Of a stretch of 13,762 bases of DNA, positions 1-5,539 are shown piece after piece. The DNA comes from an uncultured Gammaproteobacteria bacterium (GTDB taxonomy: Bacteria > Pseudomonadota > Gammaproteobacteria > Xanthomonadales > Xanthomonadaceae). The stretch's first letter is position 1. The number at the start of each line of letters is the position of its first letter. The position numbers and the translations under genes were made by a program. The notes beneath the pieces are model-generated. The model saw only the letters and a program-made list of their open reading frames with translations, ran no database searches and was not told where the DNA came from. The DNA is taken from the NCBI GenBank assembly GCA_946885735.1, contig CAMPGW010000078.1, positions 1 to 13,762 on the forward strand, given 5' to 3'.

Positions 1-44
1 GCGGCCTTCTTGGCCGGTTTCTTCGCAGCTTTCTTGGTAGCCAT
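1..44 (-). CDS. Histone-like Ala/Lys-rich protein, N-terminal fragment
   Basis: The minus strand reads ATG at 44-42 and translates as MATKKAAKKPAKKA before the window edge. The AAKK repeat chemistry is that of histone H1-like, DNA-condensing proteins found in Xanthomonadaceae and some other proteobacteria; these are basic, low-complexity and bind DNA without sequence preference. A good Shine-Dalgarno GAGGAG lies at 56-51, seven bases before the ATG, which supports this start. Only 14 complete codons are visible, so length and C-terminal repeats cannot be judged. The same composition also occurs in Lys/Ala-rich extensions of other nucleoid or ribosome-associated proteins, so the family call is moderate. 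The non-coding region upstream carries a strong candidate promoter about 310 bases away. Confidence 0.65.
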   Translation of the reverse strand, partial: MATKKAAKKPAKKA

Positions 45-93
45 GGTCAACTCCTCGTCAGTTGGCTTTTGGACGCCCAGTCACAAAGGCACA

Positions 94-115
94 GCCACGG
101 AAGGATTTCCGTGGC
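94..115 (-). promoter_or_regulatory. Perfect 9-bp hairpin in leader of histone-like gene
   Basis: GCCACGGAA (94-102) and TTCCGTGGC (107-115) form a perfect 9-bp stem around a 4-base loop. On the minus strand it lies about 50 bases before the ATG at 44 and is followed by TGTGCCTTTG, only a weak U tract. It could be a leaky terminator or attenuator, or a leader stem; the sequence alone does not decide between these. Confidence 0.45.
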
Positions 116-362
116 GCACCGCGGCAGCGCTGGGCGCGGCCGCGGATCGGGTGGCGGCGTGGTCGCCGCTCATGAAAACGCCCGGACCATCACTGGCCCA
201 GGCGCGGGATCGGGAACTCTCTTTCTTCTTGTCGGACCGTTTCGCGGGGGAAGCGATCCCTGCATCCACCGCCAAAGTGTCGCTGGCAGCGGTCGTCGGG
301 GAGGTGCGAGTTGTCGGTCGTTTCGTGATGACTCTTTTCCGCAACAGTTCAGCGTTGGGCGA

Positions 363-391
363 AAGCTAATCACGCATTTTTGGGATGTCAA
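363..391 (-). promoter_or_regulatory. Strong candidate sigma70 promoter reading toward histone-like gene
   Basis: On the minus strand a perfect -35 TTGACA (391-386) is followed after 17 bases by TAGCTT (368-363), a TAnnnT -10. The spacer contains an A tract. Transcription would begin near 356 and run toward the histone-like start at 44, giving a leader of roughly 310 bases. No convincing open frame with a ribosome site lies between, so this may instead drive a small RNA. Confidence 0.55.
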
Positions 392-754
392 CCATTTTGC
401 CGAAAAATTTTCCGGCGGCTTCCGCCCGGCGGGCGACGCGCGGCGGGCGCGGCGCGCGGCGACGATGCGCGCCGACGACGCGCACGAACGACGGCGAAAA
501 AAGAAACAGCGGTTTTTCCCGAGGGAAAATGCAATCGCGTTGCGCGCGCGGCGTTGCGCACACGATGCGCGTGCACGCGCCGGCGTGCTCCGACGGGCGC
601 CGGAACGGCAGCCGAACGCGTTCGCGCGCGGGCGTCGAAAACGACGCGCGCGATGCCCGAAAAGTCGAAAGTGCGCGGATTTTTCGGCGGCCGCGGACGC
701 CCTCGCGCCGCCCTGCGCATCCCGGATCGATCGATCGCGCGTCGTTGCCGGACC

Positions 755-785
755 CGAAAACGACACCGGCCGCATGAGCGGCCGG
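755..785 (-). terminator. Terminator hairpin after gcvH
   Basis: CCGGCCGC (766-773) and GCGGCCGG (778-785) form a perfect 8-bp GC-only stem with a 4-base loop, 24 bases past the gcvH stop. On the minus strand it is followed by TGTCGTTTTC, so the U tract is short (TTTT at 760-757). It is the expected place for the end of the gcvH transcript. Confidence 0.6.
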
Positions 786-809
786 CGGGTGGAACGGGTC
801 GTGGAGCGC

Positions 810-1202
810 TCAGTCCTCGGACTCGATCAGCTCGGCGTAGTCGTCCGGTGCGAGCAGTTCGTTCAACTGGTCCAGGTCGTCGGGCTTGACCACGATCATC
901 CAGCCGTCGCCGTAGGCGTCCTCGTTGATCGTCTCAGGCTTGTCGGCGAGCGCGGCGTTGACCGCCACCACCGTGCCCGACACCGGGCTGTACACGTCCG
1001 ACGCCGCCTTCACCGACTCGACCACCGCCACCGCGTTGCCGAGGGTGACGCTGTCGCCGACTTCCGGCAGCTCCACGTACACCAGGTCGCCGAGCAGTCC
1101 CTGGGCGTGGTCGGAGATGCCGACGGTGACCGTCCCGTTGTCTTCGACGCGGGCCCACTCGTGGGATTTGAGGAACTTCAGGTCGCCGGGGATCTCGCTC
1201 AT
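810..1202 (-). CDS. gcvH: Glycine cleavage system H protein
   Basis: This 130-residue protein is the lipoyl carrier of the glycine cleavage system. It shuttles the aminomethyl group from the P protein (glycine decarboxylase) to the T protein, and is reoxidised by the L protein, in the cytoplasm. Length is normal for GcvH. The lipoylation site is Lys65 in the segment [13 protein letters not shown], followed by the typical hammerhead sequence [11 protein letters not shown] and [11 protein letters not shown]. It lies 78 bases downstream of gcvT on the same strand; gcvP is not in the window. The start ATG (1202-1200) has no clear Shine-Dalgarno, but it gives the standard N-terminus and no earlier start fits. 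A candidate promoter of its own lies at 1274-1246, so it may be expressed both with and without gcvT. Confidence 0.97.
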   Translation of the reverse strand: MSEIPGDLKFLKSHEWARVEDNGTVTVGISDHAQGLLGDLVYVELPEVGDSVTLGNAVAVVESVKAASDVYSPVSGTVVAVNAALADKPETINEDAYGDGWMIVVKPDDLDQLNELLAPDDYAELIESED

Positions 1203-1245
1203 GGCAGGGCTCGCAGTGGAAGTAGGGACGGGGGAAGCTGGCGCT

Positions 1246-1274
1246 AGTCTAGCCGGAGTCGGCGGTGCTTTCAG
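1246..1274 (-). promoter_or_regulatory. Candidate promoter of gcvH
   Basis: On the minus strand CTGAAA (1274-1269; four of six matches to TTGACA) stands 17 bases before TAGACT (1251-1246). Transcription would start near 1239, about 37 bases before gcvH. The -35 lies just beyond the gcvT stop. This is a sequence-match prediction only. Confidence 0.4.
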
Positions 1275-1280
1275 CGCCGA

Positions 1281-2366
1281 TCAGATGCCGGCTTGCGCGA
1301 CGCCGTCGCGCACGAAGGGATAGCGCACGACGCGTACCGGCAGGCGCTTGCCGCGGATCTCCACCTCGGCCTGGCCGAGGTCGCCGGCCGGCACGCGGGC
1401 GAGCGCGACGCCCTTGCCGAGCGTCGGCGAGAACGTGCCCGACAGCACTTCGCCGACGCCGGCGGCGGTATGCACCGGCTGGCCGTGGCGCAGCACGCCC
1501 TTGTCGTCGAGCACCAGGCCGATGGTCTGGCGCGGCACGCCGGCGGCGAGCTGTCGCTCGAGCGCGCCGCGGCCGATGAAGTCGCGGTCGGCGTCGAAGG
1601 CGACGGTCCAGGCGAGCCCGGCTTCCAGCGGCGAGACCGACTCGTCCATGTCCTGGCCGTACAGCGCCATGCCCGCCTCCAGTCGCAGCGTGTCGCGCGC
1701 GCCGAGTCCCGCAGGCTTCACGCCCGCGGCCAGCAGCCGGTTCCAGAACTCCACCGCCTGCGCCTCCGGCACCATGATCTCGAAACCGTCCTCGCCGGTG
1801 TAACCGGTGCGCGCGACGAACAGCCCGTCGGCCTCGGCGGCGACGAACTTGCCGAGCTTGCCGACCTTCGCCGCCGCCTCCGGCGACAACAGGCCGATCA
1901 CCTTCTCGCGCGCGGCCGGTCCCTGCACCGCCACCATCGCCAGGTCGCGACGCTCGGTGACGGTGACGCCGAAGTCGGCGGCATGGCGCTGGATCCAGGG
2001 CAGGTCCTTGTCGCGGGTGGCGGCGTTGACCACGGTGCGGAAGAAATCCTCGGCCAGGTAATAGACGATCAGGTCGTCGATCACCCCGCCGTGCTCGTCG
2101 AGCATGCACGAGTACAGCGCCTTGCCCGGCTTGGTGAGCTTGTCCACGGAGTTGGCGAACAGGCGGCGAAGGAAGGGCCGCGCCTGCGCGCCGCGCATGT
2201 CGAGCACGGTCATGTGGGAGACGTCGAACATGCCGGCGTCGCGGCGGACCTGGTGGTGTTCGTCGAGCTGGCTGCCGTAGTGGATGGGCATGTCCCAGCC
2301 ACCAAAGTCCACCATCTTCGCGCCCAACCCACGATGGGTCTCGTTCAACACCGTCTTCTTGCTCAT
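1281..2366 (-). CDS. gcvT: Glycine cleavage system T protein (aminomethyltransferase)
   Basis: The T protein takes the aminomethyl group from lipoyl-GcvH, releases ammonia and makes 5,10-methylene-tetrahydrofolate. The product is 361 residues, the usual length. Recognisable blocks are the N-terminal [26 protein letters not shown] near 48-52, the folate/catalytic region [11 protein letters not shown] with Asp97 (the family's catalytic Asp region), [12 protein letters not shown], and [19 protein letters not shown]. The frame stays open upstream to 2699, but the true start is ATG 2366-2364: it begins the conserved N-terminus ([10 protein letters not shown]), has GGAGG at 2375-2371, and everything beyond is non-coding repeat. 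An extended -10 promoter lies right before it. It is followed by gcvH. No glycine riboswitch is visible; the leader would be only about 15 bases. Confidence 0.96.
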   Translation of the reverse strand: MSKKTVLNETHRGLGAKMVDFGGWDMPIHYGSQLDEHHQVRRDAGMFDVSHMTVLDMRGAQARPFLRRLFANSVDKLTKPGKALYSCMLDEHGGVIDDLIVYYLAEDFFRTVVNAATRDKDLPWIQRHAADFGVTVTERRDLAMVAVQGPAAREKVIGLLSPEAAAKVGKLGKFVAAEADGLFVARTGYTGEDGFEIMVPEAQAVEFWNRLLAAGVKPAGLGARDTLRLEAGMALYGQDMDESVSPLEAGLAWTVAFDADRDFIGRGALERQLAAGVPRQTIGLVLDDKGVLRHGQPVHTAAGVGEVLSGTFSPTLGKGVALARVPAGDLGQAEVEIRGKRLPVRVVRYPFVRDGVAQAGI

Positions 2367-2387
2367 GTCGCCTCCGATCGTTTCCTC

Positions 2388-2396
2388 ATTATCGCA
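2388..2396 (-). promoter_or_regulatory. Extended -10 promoter of gcvT
   Basis: The minus strand reads TGCGATAAT (2396-2388), an extended -10 (TGn + GATAAT). No -35 match is seen at the right distance, as is common with extended -10 promoters. Transcription would begin near 2381, leaving a leader of about 15 bases that includes GGAGG at 2375-2371. Confidence 0.5.
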
Positions 2397-2416
2397 TTCC
2401 CATTGGTGTCGGGCCT

Positions 2417-2552
2417 GCGTCTGGACGCGGCGGGGGTGTGTGTCCCTGCGGTCCCGAGCTCGGAAGCGCCGTCCGTGGCCACCGAGTCGGGCCCGGGCGG
2501 CCATCCATGGCCGCCCTCCGCTGGGACACACACCCCCGCCACGTCCAGACGC
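2417..2552 (-). repeat. Structured intergenic element, copy 1
   Basis: Arms 2417-2446 and 2523-2552 are 30-base inverted repeats with one mismatch; the inner part reads GCGGGGGTGTGTGTCCC on the minus strand. They enclose a 76-bp core (2447-2522). Inside the core a perfect 9-bp hairpin (2495-2503 with 2508-2516) and a 10-bp stem with one bulged base (2453-2463 with 2482-2491) give a three-way-junction fold. The core matches copy 2 at 71 of 76 positions in the opposite orientation; strand is given so that both cores read AGCGGAGGGCGGCCA first. It ends about 20 bases from the gcvT extended -10. The form suggests a REP/MITE-like mobile repeat or a structured RNA. Confidence 0.85.
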
Positions 2553-2713
2553 TGGATATGAGTGCGGGGATGCGATGTCCGCGGAAGCGACGCACGCGGG
2601 TGGAGCAAGAAGTCGGTGTTGCCCTTCTTGCTTTTTTTTAGCGGCGGAAGCCGAGGCCCGTCTTCGGAGCGAGCTCATGCGGCTGAAGGCTTCGCCCACG
2701 AAGTCGTTTCCGG
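2553..2713. other. Spacer between the two structured elements
   Basis: These 161 bases carry no supported gene. The one clear signal is the plus-strand terminator at 2605-2639. A small inverted repeat CTTCG-CCCA-CGAAG lies just before copy 2. The minus-strand frame through here (Arg/Ser/Ala-rich, then three lysines read from the A tract) has no ribosome site and looks like a repeat-derived random frame. The spacer may be part of the same or another dispersed repeat. Confidence 0.5.
2605..2639 (+). terminator. Plus-strand intrinsic terminator without an obvious gene
   Basis: GCAAGAAG (2605-2612) pairs perfectly with CTTCTTGC (2624-2631) around an 11-base loop and is followed at once by eight Ts (2632-2639). 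That is a textbook intrinsic terminator for plus-strand transcription. The flanking genes on both sides are on the minus strand, and no plus-strand gene is seen before it. It could end a small RNA that passes through copy 1, or be a remnant carried with the repeat. Confidence 0.7.
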
Positions 2714-2847
2714 TGGCGGGTGACGGGATGGGGTTGGGTTCCAGCGGAGGGCGGCCAGGGATGGCCGCCCGTGCCCGACTCGGTGGCCATGGATGGCGTT
2801 TCCGAGCTCGGGACCGCAGGAACCCAACCCCAGCCCGGCGCCCGCCA
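2714..2847 (+). repeat. Structured intergenic element, copy 2
   Basis: Arms 2714-2742 and 2819-2847 are 29-base inverted repeats with three mismatches; the innermost part reads GGGGTTGGGTTCC, different from the arm of copy 1. The 76-bp core (2743-2818) differs from copy 1 at five positions. It keeps the 9-bp hairpin (2749-2757 with 2762-2770) and the bulged stem (2774-2783 with 2802-2812). It begins 12 bases beyond the stop of the NfeD gene, where its strong stem could protect or end that minus-strand transcript. Confidence 0.85.
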
Positions 2848-2859
2848 CAGGCCCGCGAA

Positions 2860-3294
2860 TTACGACTCCGGGGAAACCTTCAGCGTCATGGTGTCCGCAC
2901 CAATGACGCGGACCTTGGATCCGGCCGGCAGGTCCGGCCCGGTGACGGTCCAGTAGGCGTCGCCGATGCGGATCTGGCCGTAGCCGTCCGCCAGCGGCGA
3001 GTCGAGCACGAACACCCGCCCGATGAACTGCTCCGCGCGACGGTTGAGCAGCGGCTGGTCGCTGTGTTCGGTGTCGGTGCGGAACCAGCGTCGGTACGCC
3101 GCGATCGAGGCGAAGCTCAGCAGCGCGAAGGCGATGCCCTGCACCAGCAGCGGCAGGTCCGGGACGAACAACACCACGACGAACATCACCGCCGCGGCGA
3201 TGCCCAGCCACAGCAGGAATACGCCCGGCGCGAGGATCTCCGCCGAGATCAGCACCAACGCCAGGCAGGCCCAGGCCAGCACGTCCATGCGCAT
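2860..3294 (-). CDS. NfeD family membrane protein
   Basis: A 144-residue short-form NfeD protein. NfeD proteins work with stomatin/SPFH proteins in membrane organisation; the short form lacks the N-terminal ClpP-like protease part. Hydrophobic membrane segments span about residues 5-40 (two closely spaced helices) and 48-67, followed by a soluble C-terminal OB-fold domain at about 87-140 with the typical pattern [23 protein letters not shown] and [10 protein letters not shown]. It starts only four bases after the stop of the SPFH gene, the classic NfeD-SPFH pair, so the two are surely co-transcribed. ATG 3294 is used; ATG 3288 two codons later is also possible. Structured element copy 2 lies just past its stop. 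Confidence 0.92.
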   Translation of the reverse strand: MRMDVLAWACLALVLISAEILAPGVFLLWLGIAAAVMFVVVLFVPDLPLLVQGIAFALLSFASIAAYRRWFRTDTEHSDQPLLNRRAEQFIGRVFVLDSPLADGYGQIRIGDAYWTVTGPDLPAGSKVRVIGADTMTLKVSPES

Positions 3295-3298
3295 CGGA

Positions 3299-4264
3299 TC
3301 AGCCCTCGACGCGCGGCGGGCGCGGCGGCGTGGCGGCCGCGGTGGCGACGCGCGCGCCCAGGCTGTCGCGCGCCAGCTCGGCGATGCCGGCCAGCGAACC
3401 GAGCACGCCGGTGGTCTCCATCGGCATCATCAGCAGCTTCTGGTTGGGCGAATGCGCGAACTCCTTCAGCGCCTCCACGTATTTCTGCGCGACGAAGTAG
3501 TTGATCGCCTGCACGTTGCCGGCCGAGATCGCCTCGGACACCATCTGGGTCGCGCGCGCCTCGGCCTGGGCCAGGCGCTCGCGGGCCTCGGCCTCGCGGA
3601 AGGCGGCTTCCTTGCGGCCCTCGGCCTGCAGCACGGCGGCCTGCTTCTCGCCCTCGGCGCGCAGGATCTCGGACTGACGCGCGCCTTCCGATTCCAGGAT
3701 CGAGGCACGCTTCTCGCGCTCGGCCTTCATCTGCCGCGCCATCGCATCCACCAGGTCGCGCGGCGGCTGGATGTCCTTGAGCTCGATACGGTTCACCTTC
3801 ACGCCCCACGGATGCGTGGCGTGATCCACGACCGTCAGCAGCTTGGCGTTGATCTCGTCGCGCTTGGACAGCGACTCGTCCAGGTCCATCGAACCGATGG
3901 CGGTACGGATGTTTGTCATCACCAGGGCGATGGTGGCCTGCTCGAGGTTGCTCACCTCGTACGCGGCCTTGGCGGCGTCCAGCACCTGGAAGAACACCAC
4001 GCCGTCCACCTTCACCACCGCGTTGTCCTTGGTGATGACGTCCTGGCTGGGAATGTCCAGCACCTGCTCCATCATGTTGACCTTGCGCCCGACCCGCTGG
4101 GCGATCGGCACCAGGAAGTGCAGGCCCGGCCCGAGGGTGTGGGTGTACTTGCCGAAGCGCTCGACGGTCCATTCGAAGCCCTGCGGCACGACCCGCACGG
4201 TCTTGATGATCACCACCACCACCGCGAACACCAGGATCGCGGTCAAAATGCCTGTCCCACCCAT
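3299..4264 (-). CDS. SPFH/Band 7 (stomatin-like) membrane protein
   Basis: A 321-residue stomatin/prohibitin-type protein, the usual size for this QmcA/YbbK-like group. One N-terminal membrane helix (about residues 5-23) anchors it in the inner membrane. The SPFH/Band 7 domain follows (about 24-185), with VPQGFEWTVERFGKY, GPGLHFLVPI and VITKDNAVVKVDGVVFF. Then comes an Ala/Glu-rich coiled coil (about 178-245) that drives oligomer assembly, and a Pro-rich tail. Such proteins form ring- or cage-like scaffolds and often act with NfeD, encoded four bases downstream. The open frame reaches far upstream, but ATG 4264-4262 is chosen because GGGGAGG (4278-4272) sits seven bases before it and the helix starts there. 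A -10 TATACT lies at 4297-4292. The neighbouring envelope-stress sigma operon is divergent. Confidence 0.94.
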   Translation of the reverse strand: MGGTGILTAILVFAVVVVIIKTVRVVPQGFEWTVERFGKYTHTLGPGLHFLVPIAQRVGRKVNMMEQVLDIPSQDVITKDNAVVKVDGVVFFQVLDAAKAAYEVSNLEQATIALVMTNIRTAIGSMDLDESLSKRDEINAKLLTVVDHATHPWGVKVNRIELKDIQPPRDLVDAMARQMKAEREKRASILESEGARQSEILRAEGEKQAAVLQAEGRKEAAFREAEARERLAQAEARATQMVSEAISAGNVQAINYFVAQKYVEALKEFAHSPNQKLLMMPMETTGVLGSLAGIAELARDSLGARVATAAATPPRPPRVEG

Positions 4265-4291
4265 GGCCCATCCTCCCCTGCTGATGCCCCG

Positions 4292-4297
4292 AGTATA
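4292..4297 (-). promoter_or_regulatory. Candidate -10 of the SPFH-NfeD operon
   Basis: The minus strand reads TATACT (4297-4292), five of six matches to TATAAT, 27 bases before the ATG at 4264. No -35 match is found at 16-18 bases. On the plus strand the same bases give TATAAG (4294-4299), so a divergent promoter for the sigma-factor operon could overlap here. Confidence 0.4.
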
Positions 4298-4313
4298 AGG
4301 CCGGGCCGAAAAA

Positions 4314-4330
4314 CCGTGCCGGAGGCACGG
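4314..4330 (+). promoter_or_regulatory. Perfect dyad in the divergent SPFH/sigma region
   Basis: CCGTGCC-GGA-GGCACGG is a perfect 7-bp inverted repeat with a 3-base centre. In RNA its right arm would cover the first two bases of the sigma-factor Shine-Dalgarno GGAAGG (4329-4334). As DNA it could be an operator between divergent promoters. A second hairpin, AAGGGT-GCG-ACCCTT (4344-4358), follows immediately. Confidence 0.4.
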
Positions 4331-4340
4331 AAGGTCCAGA

Positions 4341-4955
4341 ATGAAGGGTGCGACCCTTTTCCGCACCGGCGCATCCATGGACCGTGTGAGCCCCGCTTCG
4401 TCCTTCGCGATCGACGTGCCCCAGGCCCTGCTGGCCCGCGCCCGCGCGGGCGAGCCGGCGGCGTTCGAGCAGTTGTATCGCTGGTTCGAGCGACCGGTCT
4501 TCACCCTCGCCCTGCGCCTGACCGGCCGTCGCGAGGAAGCCCAGGACATCCTGCAGGACACCATGCTCAAGCTGTTCGACCGACTCCAGGACTTCCGTGG
4601 CGACGCGCCGTTCTGGGGCTGGCTGCGGCAGATTGCGGTGAACGAGTCGCTGATGCTGCTGCGCCGGCGCGGGCGCTTCCTCGCCGAGGAAACCGACGAA
4701 GCCGCGTTGCCGGACGAGGGCCTGATGCTGCCGCCACGCGCCGCCGAGGCCGCGGTCCTCGGCGAGGCGCTGGCGAAATTGCCGGACGTCACCCGCAGCG
4801 TGATCTGGCTCTACCACGCCGAGGGCTACACCCACGAAGAGATCGCCGCGGCGACCGGCAAGACCAGGAGTTTTTCCAAATCACAGCTGGCGCGCGGCAC
4901 CCGTCGCCTGCGCAGCCTGCTGAACCTGGACACGGAGGTGACGACCCATGGATGA
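4341..4955 (+). CDS. ECF-type RNA polymerase sigma factor
   Basis: A 204-residue group 4 (extracytoplasmic function) sigma factor. Region sigma2 covers about residues 40-108 (FEQLYRWFERPVFTLALRL, EEAQDILQDTMLKLFDRL, FWGWLRQIAVNESLMLLRRR), binding core polymerase and the -10. Region sigma4 covers about 138-194 (LAKLPDVTRSVIWLYHAEGYTHEEIA, ending GKTRSFSKSQLARGTRRLRSLL), binding the -35. There is no sigma3, as expected. The stop overlaps the start of the next gene by eight bases, the usual sigma/anti-sigma layout. Start: ATG 4341 has GGAAGG six bases before it; ATG 4377 (MDRVSPAS) lacks a ribosome site but would give the shorter N-terminus typical of relatives. The choice is open. It is probably regulated by the membrane protein encoded next. 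Confidence 0.93.
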   Translation: MKGATLFRTGASMDRVSPASSFAIDVPQALLARARAGEPAAFEQLYRWFERPVFTLALRLTGRREEAQDILQDTMLKLFDRLQDFRGDAPFWGWLRQIAVNESLMLLRRRGRFLAEETDEAALPDEGLMLPPRAAEAAVLGEALAKLPDVTRSVIWLYHAEGYTHEEIAAATGKTRSFSKSQLARGTRRLRSLLNLDTEVTTHG

Positions 4956-5517
4956 CCGAACCCCGGAGGACCGACACATGGATGGCAGCGGATTCATCCC
5001 GCCGCGGGTGCCGCTGGCGCAGGCACTCGCCGCGCTGCCGCTGGAGGCACCGCTCGCCAGCGCCTGGCCCGCGCTCGCCGCGCGCCTGCCGCGTCGGCGC
5101 GCGCCGTCGCGTTGGCCGTTCGCGCTCGCCGCCGGCCTGCTCGCGCTCGCACTGCTGCCGCGCGGCTGGCTCGGCGAAGACGCCGGCGCCCTCACGCCCG
5201 CCGCCGATGCCGTCAGCCAGCGACAGCAAGTCGCCGCGCTGATGTCCGAGTCCGCCCGCCTCGAGCGCCTGCTGGACGCCGCCAGCGACGAGGGCGTGTC
5301 CAGCGGCACCGCCACCGCCGTCGCGCTGCAACTCGAGGACCGGTTGCGCGCGGTGGACGCCGCGCTGGCCAGTGCCTCCACCGATACGCGCAGCCAGCTG
5401 CCCCTGTGGCAGCAGCGCGTGGACCTGCTGCGCGACGTCGCCGCCATCGAAGCGTCCCGCCATTACCTGGCGTCACAGGGCAAACGCCTCGACGTCGCCC
5501 TCGTCGCCGCCTACTGA
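4948..5517 (+). CDS. Single-TM protein, probable anti-sigma factor
   Basis: A 189-residue protein with a short N-terminal cytoplasmic part (about 55 residues, ending RLPRRRAPSR), one membrane helix (about 56-71) and a C-terminal part expected in the periplasm (about 72-189, Ala/Leu/Arg-rich and helical, coiled-coil-like at 90-170). The positive-inside rule supports this topology. It overlaps the sigma gene by eight bases and has GGAGG at 4934-4938; a second good start is ATG 4978 with GGAGGA before it. By position it is the likely anti-sigma factor. It contains no cysteine, so it is not of the zinc-binding (ZAS) type, and no RseA-like or other known domain was recognised. Its function is inferred from context only. 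Confidence 0.75.
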   Translation: MDDRTPEDRHMDGSGFIPPRVPLAQALAALPLEAPLASAWPALAARLPRRRAPSRWPFALAAGLLALALLPRGWLGEDAGALTPAADAVSQRQQVAALMSESARLERLLDAASDEGVSSGTATAVALQLEDRLRAVDAALASASTDTRSQLPLWQQRVDLLRDVAAIEASRHYLASQGKRLDVALVAAY

Positions 5518-5539
5518 TCGCCTTACCAAGGAGACACCG

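Larger units (their letters stand above)
45..809. other. Long non-coding region between histone-like gene and gcvH
   Basis: No convincing gene is seen in these 765 bases. Open frames exist on both strands, but they are the long random frames of GC-rich DNA: Arg/Ala-rich, no ribosome sites, no recognisable domain. What it holds: a perfect hairpin at 94-115, a candidate minus-strand promoter at 363-391, a CpG-dense block at about 420-760 made of GCGC runs broken by A/T tracts, five copies of CGAAAA on the plus strand (401, 495, 636, 658, 755) and one on the minus strand (686-681), and the gcvH terminator at its right end. The region from about 356 to 45 is probably transcribed as a leader toward the histone-like gene, or as a separate small RNA. 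Confidence 0.6.

Noticed and set aside
81..344. 87-residue minus-strand frame in the leader of the histone-like gene
   Set aside because: It starts with TTG, has no Shine-Dalgarno and a Ser/Ala/Arg-rich sequence without a recognisable fold. It starts just after the candidate promoter, so it is not impossible, but nothing supports it.
513..530. TTTTCC-CGAG-GGAAAA hairpin as a terminator
   Set aside because: It is a short AT-rich stem without a following T run on either strand, and no gene ends there.
69..1247. Long plus-strand open frame of 392 residues
   Set aside because: It runs antisense through gcvH and the CpG-rich spacer, is Arg/His/Gly-rich without any domain, and has no ribosome site; GC-rich DNA makes such frames by chance.
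1203..1280. Glycine riboswitch before gcvH or gcvT
   Set aside because: The gaps are too short and the conserved glycine aptamer bases are not present.
2417..2552. Copy 1 as an insertion sequence or CRISPR
   Set aside because: There is no transposase frame and no target-site duplication that I could see, and only two cores in opposite orientation with no regular spacers.
2367..2699. N-terminal extension of gcvT reaching to 2699
   Set aside because: The extra residues are translated repeat element and terminator; the conserved GcvT N-terminus and a GGAGG site fix the start at 2366.
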